This document shows, one piece after another, positions 23,193-32,005 of a stretch of 64,000 nucleotides of DNA. The stretch's first letter is position 1. The number at the start of each line of letters is the position of its first letter. The position numbers and the translations under genes were made by a program. Below the pieces are notes generated by a model. The model did no database searches. It was not told the DNA's origin and worked only from the letters and a program-made list of their open reading frames with translations. This DNA comes from Serinicoccus hydrothermalis. GTDB taxonomy: Bacteria; Actinomycetota; Actinomycetes; Actinomycetales; Dermatophilaceae. Location: contig NZ_CP014989.1 of NCBI RefSeq assembly GCF_001685415.1, positions 2,666,001-2,730,000 of the forward strand, read 5' to 3'.

Positions 23193-24420
23193 GCGCACCG
23201 CCTACGTCCTCAAGGTCTACCCCCGCTTCTCCGAGACCTTCGTCGTCACCGAGATCCTCGCCCGCGAGGCGGCCGGTGAGGATCTCGCGATCTACGCCCT
23301 GCGGCCGACCTCCGACTCCCGCTTCCACCCCCAGCTCGCGCAGGTCCAGGCGCCGGTGACCCACCTGACCAAGGCGCACAAGCTCTCCGACGAGTGGGCC
23401 GTCCTCGCCCGGGCCCAGGCCGAGCTGCCCGACTTCGGGGAGCGCTTCGGCGCGCTCATGCCGCTGCTGGTCCGCCTGGACCCCTCGGCGGTCGCCCAGG
23501 GCGTCGAGCTCGCCCTGCAGCTGCGGCGCGACGGCATCACCCGGGTGCACGTGCACTTCGCCAACCTCGCGTCCTGGTGCACCGCCATCGCCTCCGCGCT
23601 CACCGGCATACCCTTCACCGTCACGACGCACGCCAAGGACCTCTTCCACGACGACGTCGACCGCGTGGTGCTGCGCGAGGTGCTGCGGCGGGCCGCGGCG
23701 GTCGTCACCATCAGCGACTACAACCGCCGCTTCCTGCTCGAGCACGTGGACCCCGACCTGGGGTCCAAGGTCGAGCTGGTCCGCAACGGCCTCGAGCTGG
23801 GGCGGTTCACCTACCGCGACCCGGCGCTGGTCGACGGCACGCTGCGCGTCCTCGCCGTGGGCCGGGTCGTGGAGAAGAAGGGCTTCGACCACCTCGTGGA
23901 CGCGGTCGCCCTGCTCCGCGCGGAGGGTATGCCGCTCGAGGTCCGGATCGTCGGCGAGGGCGAGCGGGCGGACGAGCTGGCCGCGCAGGTGCGCCGACTC
24001 GGCCTCGAGGACGTCGTCACACTGCTCGGCTCGCGCAGCCAGTCCGAGCTGGTCGCCGAGCTGGGCCGGGCCGACGTGCTCGCCGCCCCCTGCGTCGTCG
24101 GTGCCGACGGCAACGCCGACGGGCTGCCCACCGTGCTGCTCGAGGCGATGGCCAGCGGCGTGCCGTGCGTCGCGACCGACGTCACCGGCATACCCGAGGC
24201 GATCCGGGCCACGCCCGGCGGACCCAGGACCGGCCTCCTGCTGGACCACGACCGCGAGGGCCTGGCCGCCCGCGTCGCGCAGGCGCTGCGCGAGGTCGCC
24301 GACCCCGCCTGGCCGCGCGTCGAGGTCGCCCGCGCCGCGCGGGCCCTGGTCGAGCGCGACTACGACACCACCACCCAGGCGGCGCACCTCGCCGCCGTGA
24401 CCGCAGGAGCATCCCGATGA
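23182..24420 (+). CDS. Family 4 glycosyltransferase
   Basis: A 412-residue GT4 enzyme starting inside the previous gene. MSAERTAYVLKVYPRFSETFVVTEIL is the usual opening of colanic-acid/exopolysaccharide-type GT4 proteins. HVHFANLASWCTA, THAKDLFHDDVD, VRNGLELGRF, VGRVVEKKGFDHLVDA and CVVGADGNADGLPTVLLEAMASGVPCVATDVTGIPEAI (EX7E) are all intact. Its ATGA stop/start overlap with the next gene couples the two. It probably extends the glycan initiated by the first transferase; the donor is unknown. Confidence 0.88.
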   Translation: MSAERTAYVLKVYPRFSETFVVTEILAREAAGEDLAIYALRPTSDSRFHPQLAQVQAPVTHLTKAHKLSDEWAVLARAQAELPDFGERFGALMPLLVRLDPSAVAQGVELALQLRRDGITRVHVHFANLASWCTAIASALTGIPFTVTTHAKDLFHDDVDRVVLREVLRRAAAVVTISDYNRRFLLEHVDPDLGSKVELVRNGLELGRFTYRDPALVDGTLRVLAVGRVVEKKGFDHLVDAVALLRAEGMPLEVRIVGEGERADELAAQVRRLGLEDVVTLLGSRSQSELVAELGRADVLAAPCVVGADGNADGLPTVLLEAMASGVPCVATDVTGIPEAIRATPGGPRTGLLLDHDREGLAARVAQALREVADPAWPRVEVARAARALVERDYDTTTQAAHLAAVTAGASR

Positions 24421-25628
24421 CCCGCGTCGCCTACGTCTGCGCCGATCCCGGCATCCCCGTCTTCGGCACCAAGGGCGCCAGCGTCCACATCCAGGAGATG
24501 GTCCGCGCCTGGCGGGCGCGCGGCGCCGAGGTCGAGGTGTATGCCGTGCGCCTCGGCGACGCCGCGCAGGTGCCCGCCGACCTCGCCGACCTCGTCGTGC
24601 ACCACGTGCCGGTCGGGAAGGTCGGGGGCGGGTCCGGTGACCCGGGCGCGGCCGCGCGCCGCGAGGTGGCCCAGCGGCAGGCGGCCGCCGAGATCGCCCG
24701 CCGCGTGGTCGTCGCGGCGCCGGACGTCGTCTACGAGCGCTACTCCCTCTTCTCGCCGGTCCTCGCCCTCGCCCGGCGCGGGCTGGGGGAGCGGGTGACC
24801 ACCGTGCTCGAGGTCAACGCGCCCCTCATCGACGAGCAGCGCTAGCACCGGGTGCTCGTCGACGGGGCGGGCGCCGAGGACGCGCTGCGGGCCCAGGTCG
24901 GCGCCGCGGACGTCGTGGCCTGCGTCAGCGAACCGGTGGCCGCGTGGGTGCGGGAGCGCACCGGGGTCGCGCCGGGCACGGCTCAGGTCGTCGTCGTGCC
25001 CAACGGCGTCAACACGGCACGCATCCGCCCGGTGCGGCCGGACCTCACCGGTGACCCGGTCGTCGTCTTCGTCGGCACGCTCAAGCCCTGGCACGGGGTC
25101 GAGCAGCTCGTGGCCGCCGCGGCCCGGGCGCGGACCCGGTGGCGGCTGCGCGTCGTCGGCGACGGCCCGCAGCGGGCGGCGGTGGAGGCGGCCGCGGCCG
25201 AGCACGGGCTCGCGGTCGAGCTCACCGGCGCGGTGCCGCCCGAGCAGGTCCCGGACGCCCTGGCCGGCGCGCTCGTAGCGGTGGCCCCCTACCCCGCGAG
25301 CGGCGACCACTACTTCTCCCCGCTCAAGGTCTACGAGTACGCCGCCGCCGCCCTGCCCGTCGTCGCCTCCCGGATCGGCCAGATCCCGGCCGTGGTGCAG
25401 GACGGGCGGACCGGGCTGCTCGTGCCGCCCTCCGACCCCGACGCGCTCGCGGCCGCGATCGACGCCCTCGTCGCCGACCCCGACCGGGCCGCCGCCATGG
25501 GCGCGGCCGGGCGGGCGCTCATGGAGCGCTCGCACACGTGGGCGCACGTGCTCGACGCCACCCTCGCCCCGCTCGCGACGGGCACGTCGACGGGCACGGA
25601 CGACCCGGCAGCGCGGAGGGCCTCGTGA
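24417..25628 (+). pseudogene. Family 4 glycosyltransferase interrupted by an in-frame amber codon
   Basis: ATG 24417 (overlapping TGA, with AGGAG upstream) opens a GT4 reading frame that meets TAG at 24843-24845 after 142 residues, then continues in the same frame to 25628. The first part carries VPVFGTKGASVHIQEMVRAWRARGAEVEVYAV and VYERYSLFSPVLA; the second VVVPNGVNTARIRP, FVGTLKPWHGVEQLV and SPLKVYEYAAAALPVVAS. Without the stop it is a normal ~403-residue enzyme. One C-to-T change (CAG to TAG) would explain it. A restart at GTG 24852 has no ribosome-binding site. Loss of function, readthrough or a sequencing error are possible. Confidence 0.75.
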
Positions 25629-27439
25629 GCGCGACCGACGCGCCGGCGGCGACAGACACCCCTGACGCGCCGGACGCCCCCGACGCGCAGGGCTCGCCGC
25701 TGCGCCGGACCCTGCGCCTGGTGCTGCCGCACCTTGACGGCCAGCGCACCCTGCTCGCCGGCGGCGGCGTGCTGCTCCTCGCCGAGGTGCTCTTCCGGGT
25801 GCTCGAGCCCTGGCCGACGAAGCTGGCCATCGACGCGCTCACCCGCAGCCTCGGGGCCGACCTCGCCGACTCCGGGCCGCAGGCCAGCCTGCAGCTGCTC
25901 CTCGCCTGCGGCCTCGCGACGATCGCCATCATCGGGCTGCGGGCGGTGTGCAACTACGGTGCCACCGTCGCCTTCGCGCTCGGCGGCAGCCGGGTCGCGA
26001 CGAGGCTGCGCGCCCGGGTCTTCGACCACGTGCAGGGCCTGTCCCGCAGCTACCACGGCCGCGCCCGCTCCGGCGACGTCGTCCACCGGCTCGTCGCCGA
26101 CGTGGGGCGGCTGCAGGAGGTCGCCGTCAGCGCGGGTATGCCGCTCGTCGTCAACGTCTTCACCCTCGTCGCCATGCTCGGCGTCATGACCTGGCTCGAC
26201 CCGGTCCTGGCCCTCATCGTGCTCGTGGCCATCCTCGTCTTCGGGCTCTTCTCCCGGCTCTCCACCGGCAAGATCACCACCGCCTCCCGCAAGACCCGGC
26301 GCAGCGAGGGCGAGCTGGCCAACGTCGCGCAGGAGACCCTCACGGGGATGACGCACGTCCAGGCATACGGGATGGAGGGGGACCGCTCGGCGACCTTCCA
26401 GGGGTCCAACGACCGCTCGCTCAAGGACGGCGTGGTGGCCCGCCGCCTCGCGGCCGGGCTGGAGCGGCGCACCGACGTCCTCGTCGGGATCGCGACCGCG
26501 GCGGTTCTCATGCTCGGCGGGATGCGGGTGCTGCAGGGCGCCATGACCCCCGGCGACATGGTGATCTTCCTGACCTACCTCAAGACGTCGATGAAGCCGC
26601 TGCGCGACCTGGCGAAGTACACCGGCCGCATCGCCCGCGCCAGCGCCTCCGGCGAGCGGGTCGCGGACCTGCTCGACGAGACCCCGGACATCGTCTCGCC
26701 CGCCGACCCGGTGCGGCTCGGCGTCGTGCGGGGCGGGCTGGAGCTGCGCGACGTCACGCTGGAGTTCGTCCCCGGCCTGCCGGTGCTGCGCGGGGTCGAC
26801 CTCGCGGTGGCGCCGGGGGAGCGGGTCGCGGTCGTCGGACCCTCCGGCTCGGGCAAGTCGACCGTGGCCTCGTTGCTCCTGCGGCTGCTCGACCCCGGCT
26901 CGGGCAGCGTCCACCTGGACGGCACCGACCTGCGCGAGCTCGACCTGCGCGACCTGCGCGGCCAGATCGCGCTGGTCCAGCAGGAGGCCGTCCTCTTCAC
27001 CGGCACCATCGAGGACAACATCCGCCAGGGCCGGCCCGAGGCCAGCGACCACCAGGTGCGCCGCGCGGCCCGGCTGGCCCGGGTCACCGAGTTCACCGAC
27101 GATCTGCCCGACGGGCTGCAGACGGTGGTGAGCGAGCGGGGCGGCAGCCTGTCCGGCGGTCAGCGGCAGCGGATCTCGCTGGCCCGCGCCTTCCTGCGCG
27201 ACGCCCCGGTCCTGCTGCTCGACGAGCCGACGACCGGGCTGGACCCGGACAACGTCACCCTCGTCGGCGAGGCGATCGCGGAGCTGAGCCGGGGCCGCAC
27301 CACGGTGATGATCACCCACGACCTCGACATCGCCCGCGCCGCCGACCGCGTCGTCGTGCTGGAGCAGGGTCGGGTGACCTGGTCCGGCCCGCCGGAGCAG
27401 GCGCCGCTGGACGGGGTGCTGGAGGAGAGCCGTGGCTGA
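25625..27439 (+). CDS. ABC exporter (fused membrane and ATPase domains)
   Basis: A 604-residue type-I exporter half-transporter; GTG 25625 overlaps the previous stop. After a ~25-residue Asp/Pro/Ala-rich N-terminus come about six transmembrane helices (about 45-330). The ATPase follows: Walker A GPSGSGKST (about 404), Q-loop IALVQQEAVLF, signature [14 protein letters not shown] (about 508), Walker B VLLLDEPTT (about 528) and ITHD switch. It is most like MsbA/lipid- or peptide-exporting half-transporters and should work as a homodimer in the membrane. Between glycosyltransferase and kinase genes, its cargo is likely the glycoconjugate made by the operon (inference). Confidence 0.88.
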   Translation: MSATDAPAATDTPDAPDAPDAQGSPLRRTLRLVLPHLDGQRTLLAGGGVLLLAEVLFRVLEPWPTKLAIDALTRSLGADLADSGPQASLQLLLACGLATIAIIGLRAVCNYGATVAFALGGSRVATRLRARVFDHVQGLSRSYHGRARSGDVVHRLVADVGRLQEVAVSAGMPLVVNVFTLVAMLGVMTWLDPVLALIVLVAILVFGLFSRLSTGKITTASRKTRRSEGELANVAQETLTGMTHVQAYGMEGDRSATFQGSNDRSLKDGVVARRLAAGLERRTDVLVGIATAAVLMLGGMRVLQGAMTPGDMVIFLTYLKTSMKPLRDLAKYTGRIARASASGERVADLLDETPDIVSPADPVRLGVVRGGLELRDVTLEFVPGLPVLRGVDLAVAPGERVAVVGPSGSGKSTVASLLLRLLDPGSGSVHLDGTDLRELDLRDLRGQIALVQQEAVLFTGTIEDNIRQGRPEASDHQVRRAARLARVTEFTDDLPDGLQTVVSERGGSLSGGQRQRISLARAFLRDAPVLLLDEPTTGLDPDNVTLVGEAIAELSRGRTTVMITHDLDIARAADRVVVLEQGRVTWSGPPEQAPLDGVLEESRG

Positions 27440-29825
27440 GCACGCGAAGGTCCACGCCCCGGCCCGCGCCGTGGACGACCCGGTCCTCAAGCTGCTGCTG
27501 GACCCCGAACGGCTCAGCGCGCTGCTGCGCACCCCGGTGCGGGTGACCCGGGTCCGCCCCAAGACCGGGGTGAGCCACACCGCCGCGCTCGTGGACGGCA
27601 CCGGGACGGGATGGGTGCAGGTGCTCGTCGGCGAGGCCCGGGCCAAGGGGGTGAAGGCCCGCGAACGCGCCGAGCGCTACGGGCTGGGTCATCTCGTGCG
27701 CACGGTGCCGCTGCCGCAGTGGGACGCCGAGCTGCTCTGGGGCGGGATCGCCACGGACCCGGCGCTCGCGGCGCCGCTGCGGCGATCTGGCCTCGACCTC
27801 GGTGCCGATGGGCTGAGGGTGCTGCGCTACAACCCGCTGCGCCGGGTCGTCGTCCGCGACGGCGAGGAGGTCGTGCGCATCAGCGCCGCGCGCCACCGGG
27901 ACGACATGGTCGCGGTCGCCCGCGCGCTGCACGACCGGGGGGTCGCCGTCGTGACCCCGCTGGACGGTGCTGACGGCTCGGACCGCCGCGGTGGCCGGGT
28001 GAGCCGGTGGCCGTGGGTCGAGGGGGAGGACCTCGCCACCCTCGAGCAGCGCTGCGCTCCCCTGCCGCCGGCCGACCCCGGGCGGGACGACGTCCTGGAC
28101 CGGGTGGCCGCCGCCGGGGCGGTCGCGGCCCGGCTCCACGCGGTCCCGGTCAGCGCCGTGCCCTCGCTGGAGCATCGGGGATGGGACGACCTGCTGCAGT
28201 CCGCCGGGCGGGCCGTCCGGCAGCTCGAGACCGTCGCGCCGGAGGTGGCGGACGAGGCGGGGCGGGCGCTGTCCGCGCTGCCGCGCACCGTGCCCACCGG
28301 CCCTTCGGTGGTGCTGCACGGCGACCTGTCGTTGGACCAGTTCCTCGTCGGGCAGGACGGGCAGGTCCGGCTCACCGACCTGGAGCGGGCCTGCCTCGGC
28401 CCGGTCGGGCTGGACCTCGCCTCGCTCGCGGCCGAGCAGCTCGTGCGCCTCGTCGACCCGGCAGGGCCGGACCGTCCCGGCGACGGCGCTGACGGTGCCG
28501 ACGTGGCGCAGGCCTTCGCGGCGGGCCACGGGGCGGAGCCCGCCGGACCGGTATGGGTGGCGGCGGCGCTGCTGACCCGGGTCGCCGGACCCTGGCGGGC
28601 GCAGACCCCGGGCTGGGCCGCGCACACGCGCCGGATCGGCGAGGTCGCTCTCGAGCACGCGATGCGCCACTCGGCGGAGCGCTCCGCGGGCGCGGCCTCG
28701 CCCGGACGTCGCGCCGGGAGCACACCGGTCGGCAGCACACCGGCCGGCAGCACACCGGCCGGCAGCGCGCCGGCCGGCTCGCCCGCTCGTGCGGTCCCTG
28801 GCCCCGCGGTGCCGTCGACCGTCCGCACCGCCGACGGCGAGACCGTGCGGGTCGACCGCGCCTGGCCGCACAGCGACGGCACGGCGCAGGTCGCGATCGA
28901 GGGCCGGGACGCACGGGGCCGGCTGCGCGCCGGCGTCCTCGGCGAGGACGGCGGGCTCGACCTGCTGCCTCCCGGCGAGGACCCCCGGCTGCCGGGCCTG
29001 GCCGCCGCGGCCCGGACGGGCAGCCTGCTGGTGCACCGGCCCGGCCGTCGCGCGGTCGTGCACACCGCGGAGGGCTACCTCAAGGTCGTGCGTCCCGGTC
29101 GGGCCGAGGCGGTGGCGGCCGGGTCACGCATCGGTGCGCGGCTGGCCGACGGTGCCGGTCTCGGGTCGGCCGTGGTGCTGGCGATCACCGGTGACACGGT
29201 CCGTTTCGCCGCGCTGCCCGGCATACCGGTCCAGCGGCTGTCGGCGGACCCGGCCTGGCCGGCGGTCTGGGACGCCTGGGCGGACGCCTGGACCGTGTGG
29301 CAGACCCTGCCCGCCCCCGACCTCCCCGAGCACGGACCGGGGCACGAGGCCGAGGTGCTCCGGACCTGGGCGCGGCGGGCGGACGCGGTCGGCGTGCTCG
29401 CCGGCACGCCCTGGGCGGACCGGCTGGAGCGCACCGCGGCCGCGCTGGAGACCTCGCCCCGCGTGGGGACGGTCCCGGCGCACCGGGACCTGCACGACGG
29501 GCAGGTGCTGTGGGACGGCGAGCGGCTGGCGCTCATCGACCTGGACACCGTCTGCCGGGCCGAGCCGGCGCTCGACCTCGCCAACCTCGAGGCCCACGCG
29601 CGGCTGCGTCGCGCCCAGGGTCTGTGGTCGGGCCGGGCCGCCCGGGTCGTGGGCCAGGCGGTCGACCGGGTCGCCGGTGCCGGCGGCGTGGAGGAGGACC
29701 GGATGGCGCTGATGCGCCGGGCGACCCTCGCCCGGCTCGCGGCCGTCTACGCCTTCCGGCCGCGATGGCGGGAGACCGTGCTCGCCTGGGCGGACGAGGA
29801 ATGGTGCCGTGGCCTGGGCGGATGA
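27432..29825 (+). CDS. Protein with two aminoglycoside-phosphotransferase-like domains
   Basis: A 797-residue protein; GTG 27432 lies behind GGAGGAGAG and overlaps the exporter gene by 8 bp. Two APH-fold kinase domains are recognisable. The first has VVLHGDLSLDQFLV near residue 295 and LTDLERA; the second VPAHRDLHDGQVLW near 683 and LIDLDTV near 701, each giving the catalytic HxD..N/Q and metal-binding D. They are joined by a linker with GSTPxGSTPAG repeats (about 426-450) from a 15-bp tandem repeat. The first catalytic loop has Gln rather than Asn, as does the second. It may phosphorylate a sugar or glycoconjugate of this pathway. The function is not established. Confidence 0.7.
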   Translation: MAEHAKVHAPARAVDDPVLKLLLDPERLSALLRTPVRVTRVRPKTGVSHTAALVDGTGTGWVQVLVGEARAKGVKARERAERYGLGHLVRTVPLPQWDAELLWGGIATDPALAAPLRRSGLDLGADGLRVLRYNPLRRVVVRDGEEVVRISAARHRDDMVAVARALHDRGVAVVTPLDGADGSDRRGGRVSRWPWVEGEDLATLEQRCAPLPPADPGRDDVLDRVAAAGAVAARLHAVPVSAVPSLEHRGWDDLLQSAGRAVRQLETVAPEVADEAGRALSALPRTVPTGPSVVLHGDLSLDQFLVGQDGQVRLTDLERACLGPVGLDLASLAAEQLVRLVDPAGPDRPGDGADGADVAQAFAAGHGAEPAGPVWVAAALLTRVAGPWRAQTPGWAAHTRRIGEVALEHAMRHSAERSAGAASPGRRAGSTPVGSTPAGSTPAGSAPAGSPARAVPGPAVPSTVRTADGETVRVDRAWPHSDGTAQVAIEGRDARGRLRAGVLGEDGGLDLLPPGEDPRLPGLAAAARTGSLLVHRPGRRAVVHTAEGYLKVVRPGRAEAVAAGSRIGARLADGAGLGSAVVLAITGDTVRFAALPGIPVQRLSADPAWPAVWDAWADAWTVWQTLPAPDLPEHGPGHEAEVLRTWARRADAVGVLAGTPWADRLERTAAALETSPRVGTVPAHRDLHDGQVLWDGERLALIDLDTVCRAEPALDLANLEAHARLRRAQGLWSGRAARVVGQAVDRVAGAGGVEEDRMALMRRATLARLAAVYAFRPRWRETVLAWADEEWCRGLGG

Positions 29826-29858
29826 GAGACCTCTCATCCGGGTCTCACCGGTCTCTCC
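29821..29858. promoter_or_regulatory. Candidate response-regulator operator 2
   Basis: GATGAGAG-AC-CTCTCATC (29821-29838) has the same arms as 21808-21825. It is followed by TCTCACC (29843) and TCTCTCC (29852), spaced 11 and 9 bp. It overlaps the stop of the double-kinase gene and lies about 25-60 bp before ATG 29883. Confidence 0.6.
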
Positions 29859-29882
29859 GACGGGTCGGGCACAGTGGTGACC

Positions 29883-30404
29883 ATGAAGATGCTCGCCTCG
29901 GCCCTGGCCCTCGTCCTCATCGGTCTGACCGGTGGGTGGCTGTGGATCGACGCCGCCGCCGACGCTCGCGAGACCGAGGGGATCGTCGTCGTGGGGGCGC
30001 TGGAGCAGGCCGACGGCAGCGCCTCGCACGCGCGCGCGGCCGGTGACAGCGGCGCGGCCGTCATCACCGGACACCTCGTCGGCGCCGTGCAGGAGGGCAC
30101 CCGGCAGCTCTCGGGGACCTTCGAGCAGGCCCGCAGCGAGGCGGAGCAGGCGGCCGCCGAGAAGGAGGCGGCCGAGAAGGCCGCGAAGGAGAAGGCGGCC
30201 CAGGAGAAGGCAGCCGAGGAGAAGGCCGCGGAAGAGAAGGCCGCCGAGGAGAGGGCTGCCGAGGAGGCCCGGCAGGCCGAGCGCGAGGCGCAGGAGGCGC
30301 AGCCCGCCCCGGCCCAGGTCCAGCCCTCGCCCGTCCTGTGCCGGGACGACGACGAGTGGGAGGAGTGCGACGACGACGACTGGGACGACGACTGGGACGA
30401 CTGA
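29883..30404 (+). CDS. Membrane-anchored charged coiled-coil protein
   Basis: A 173-residue protein; ATG 29883, with ATG 29889 as an alternative. A hydrophobic N-terminal segment (MLASALALVLIGLTGGWLWI) acts as signal anchor. Residues about 85-140 are nearly pure Ala/Glu/Lys heptad-like repeats (EKAAEEKAAEE), predicted to form a long helix or coiled coil. The C-terminus is strongly acidic (DDEWEECDDDDWDDDWDD) with two cysteines. I recognise no family. Because the putative two-component operator recurs right before it, it probably belongs to the same regulon as the exporter operon. The extracellular helix and acidic tip suggest a structural or metal-binding envelope role (inference). Confidence 0.7.
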   Translation: MKMLASALALVLIGLTGGWLWIDAAADARETEGIVVVGALEQADGSASHARAAGDSGAAVITGHLVGAVQEGTRQLSGTFEQARSEAEQAAAEKEAAEKAAKEKAAQEKAAEEKAAEEKAAEERAAEEARQAEREAQEAQPAPAQVQPSPVLCRDDDEWEECDDDDWDDDWDD

Positions 30405-30421
30405 TCCCGCCGTCGCGCGCC

Positions 30422-30427
30422 TAGTCT
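30422..30427 (+). promoter_or_regulatory. -10 box TAGTCT, leaderless CPBP promoter
   Basis: TAGTCT ends six bases before GTG 30434, which has no upstream ribosome-binding site. Confidence 0.5.
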
Positions 30428-30433
30428 GGGCGG

Positions 30434-31216
30434 GTGAGCACCCACCGTCCGGCGGTCCCGCCCACCACGCTGTCGCGTCACAGCCTGCTCGTCGAGACGC
30501 TGCTCGTCCTCGGCGTCAGCCTGGGTGCCTCGGCGCTCTGGTCGGTGCTCAGCCTGGCCCGCAAGCTCACTGCGCAGGGCGGGCTGGCCGCGCAGACCAC
30601 GAGCATGAACACCAGCACCACCCCGGACCGGCCCTGGCTCGACCTCGCCCACCAGCTCGTCGGCATCGGGCTCGCGCTGGTGCCGGTGCTGCTGGCGGTG
30701 CACCTGCTCGGCCGCGGGATCTCCCGCCCCTGGCGCTTCCTGGGGCTCGACCGCACCCGGCCGGTGCGCGACCTGGCGCAGGGCACGATGCTCGCCGCGG
30801 TGATCGGCATACCGGGGCTCGGCCTCTATCTCCTCGCCCGCGGGCTCGGCGTCAACACCACCGTCGCGCCGGCGAACCTGCCGGACGTCTGGTGGGCGGT
30901 GCCGATCCTCGTGCTGGCCGCGGTGCAGAACGCGGTGGTCGAGGAGGTCATCGCCGTGGGCTACCTCTTCACGCGGTGGGCCCAGGCCGGGTGGTCGACC
31001 TGGACGATCATCGTCACCTCGGCGCTGCTGCGCGGCAGCTACCACCTCTACCAGGGCTTCGGCGGCTTCGTGGGCAACGTCGCGATGGGGATCATCCTCG
31101 GCTGGTTCTACACCCGGACCCGCCGGGTCATGCCGCTGGTCGTCGCGCACACGCTCCTCGACGTCGTGGCCTTCGTCGGGTATGCCGCGCTCGCCGGGCG
31201 GGTCGACTGGCTCTGA
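30434..31216 (+). CDS. CPBP-family intramembrane metalloprotease
   Basis: A 260-residue polytopic membrane protein with about seven hydrophobic segments. The family motifs are present: EEVIAVGYLFTRW (motif 1, catalytic Glu pair), RGSYHLYQGFGG (motif 2, His) and VVAHTLLDVV (motif 3, His). CPBP (Abi, CAAX-protease-like) proteins cleave within or next to membranes and act in processing or bacteriocin self-immunity. The start is GTG 30434 after a -10 box. It is a single gene, 30 bp after the charged coiled-coil protein, so it could be functionally linked. The substrate is unknown. Confidence 0.88.
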   Translation: MSTHRPAVPPTTLSRHSLLVETLLVLGVSLGASALWSVLSLARKLTAQGGLAAQTTSMNTSTTPDRPWLDLAHQLVGIGLALVPVLLAVHLLGRGISRPWRFLGLDRTRPVRDLAQGTMLAAVIGIPGLGLYLLARGLGVNTTVAPANLPDVWWAVPILVLAAVQNAVVEEVIAVGYLFTRWAQAGWSTWTIIVTSALLRGSYHLYQGFGGFVGNVAMGIILGWFYTRTRRVMPLVVAHTLLDVVAFVGYAALAGRVDWL

Positions 31217-31347
31217 CCGGAGCGGGTCGCCGCGCGCGGGACTGACAGGTGGCGCACAGGTCGCGCTGGGCGGGGGCATACCCCGGGCGGTGATCGTGGG
31301 GTGGACGCCGCGCCCTGCGGCGACCGACGACCCTGGAGGGAACCACC

Positions 31348-31986
31348 ATGAAGAAGACCACCGCCACCGTGCTCGGTGTCACCGGACTGGCCGCCGTCGT
31401 CATCGGCTTCGGCGTGGCCGTCCCCAGCATCGCCGAGGACAACGAGCAGAGGACCACGACGGTCGACGCCGCGACGGGCACCGCGGAGCCGGAGGCACCC
31501 CAGGCGCCGGAGGACGGGACGACGCCGGAGGGCACGACGACCCCCGACGGCACGACCCCGCAGGACCCGGGTATGCCGGCCGCGCCCGGGCCTGGCGCGA
31601 TGGCCGGCCCGCGCGGGCTCTCGCTCGCGACCGCCGCGGAGGTGCTGGGCCTGGGCGAGGAGGACCTGCTCGCCCAGCTGGCCGAGGGCACGACCCTGGG
31701 CGAGGTCGCCGACGCCCAGGGCGTGGCGCGGCAGGAGCTCGTCGACGCGCTGGTCGCCGAGACCGAGGAGCAGCTCACCGCGCTGCTCGACGAACCGATG
31801 ACCGGGCTCGGCATACCGGGCGGCGGCATGGTGCCCGGTGGGACGCCGGGGGAGGGGCAGGGCACGGCGCCCGGCCAGGAGGGCACCCCGGACCTGCCCT
31901 GGGACCCGGACGGCTCGACCGGGCAGGACGGGTCGGGCACCGGCGAGGAGGACTCCACGGCGACCACCGACGGCAGCACCGCGTAG
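31348..31986 (+). CDS. Secreted proline/glycine-rich hypothetical protein
   Basis: A 212-residue exported protein. ATG 31348 follows a GGAGGGAA ribosome-binding site. MKKTTATVLGVTGLAAVVIGFGVAVPSIA is a signal peptide or anchor. A Thr/Pro/Glu-rich linker follows (about 33-80). The only probably folded segment is about 90-150, SLATAAEVLGLGEEDLLAQLAEGTTLGEVADAQGVARQELVDALV, which resembles small helical modules found repeated in actinobacterial secreted proteins. The C-terminal 60 residues are Gly/Pro/Thr-rich and disordered. Function is unknown. Confidence 0.8.
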   Translation: MKKTTATVLGVTGLAAVVIGFGVAVPSIAEDNEQRTTTVDAATGTAEPEAPQAPEDGTTPEGTTTPDGTTPQDPGMPAAPGPGAMAGPRGLSLATAAEVLGLGEEDLLAQLAEGTTLGEVADAQGVARQELVDALVAETEEQLTALLDEPMTGLGIPGGGMVPGGTPGEGQGTAPGQEGTPDLPWDPDGSTGQDGSGTGEEDSTATTDGSTA

Positions 31987-32005
31987 GTGGGGGCGGGGCG
32001 CGGCA

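Noticed and set aside
24852-25628. Second half of the interrupted GT4 as an independent gene
   Set aside because: It is in the same frame as the first half, has no ribosome-binding site and lacks the acceptor-binding domain; an amber mutation of one gene is simpler.
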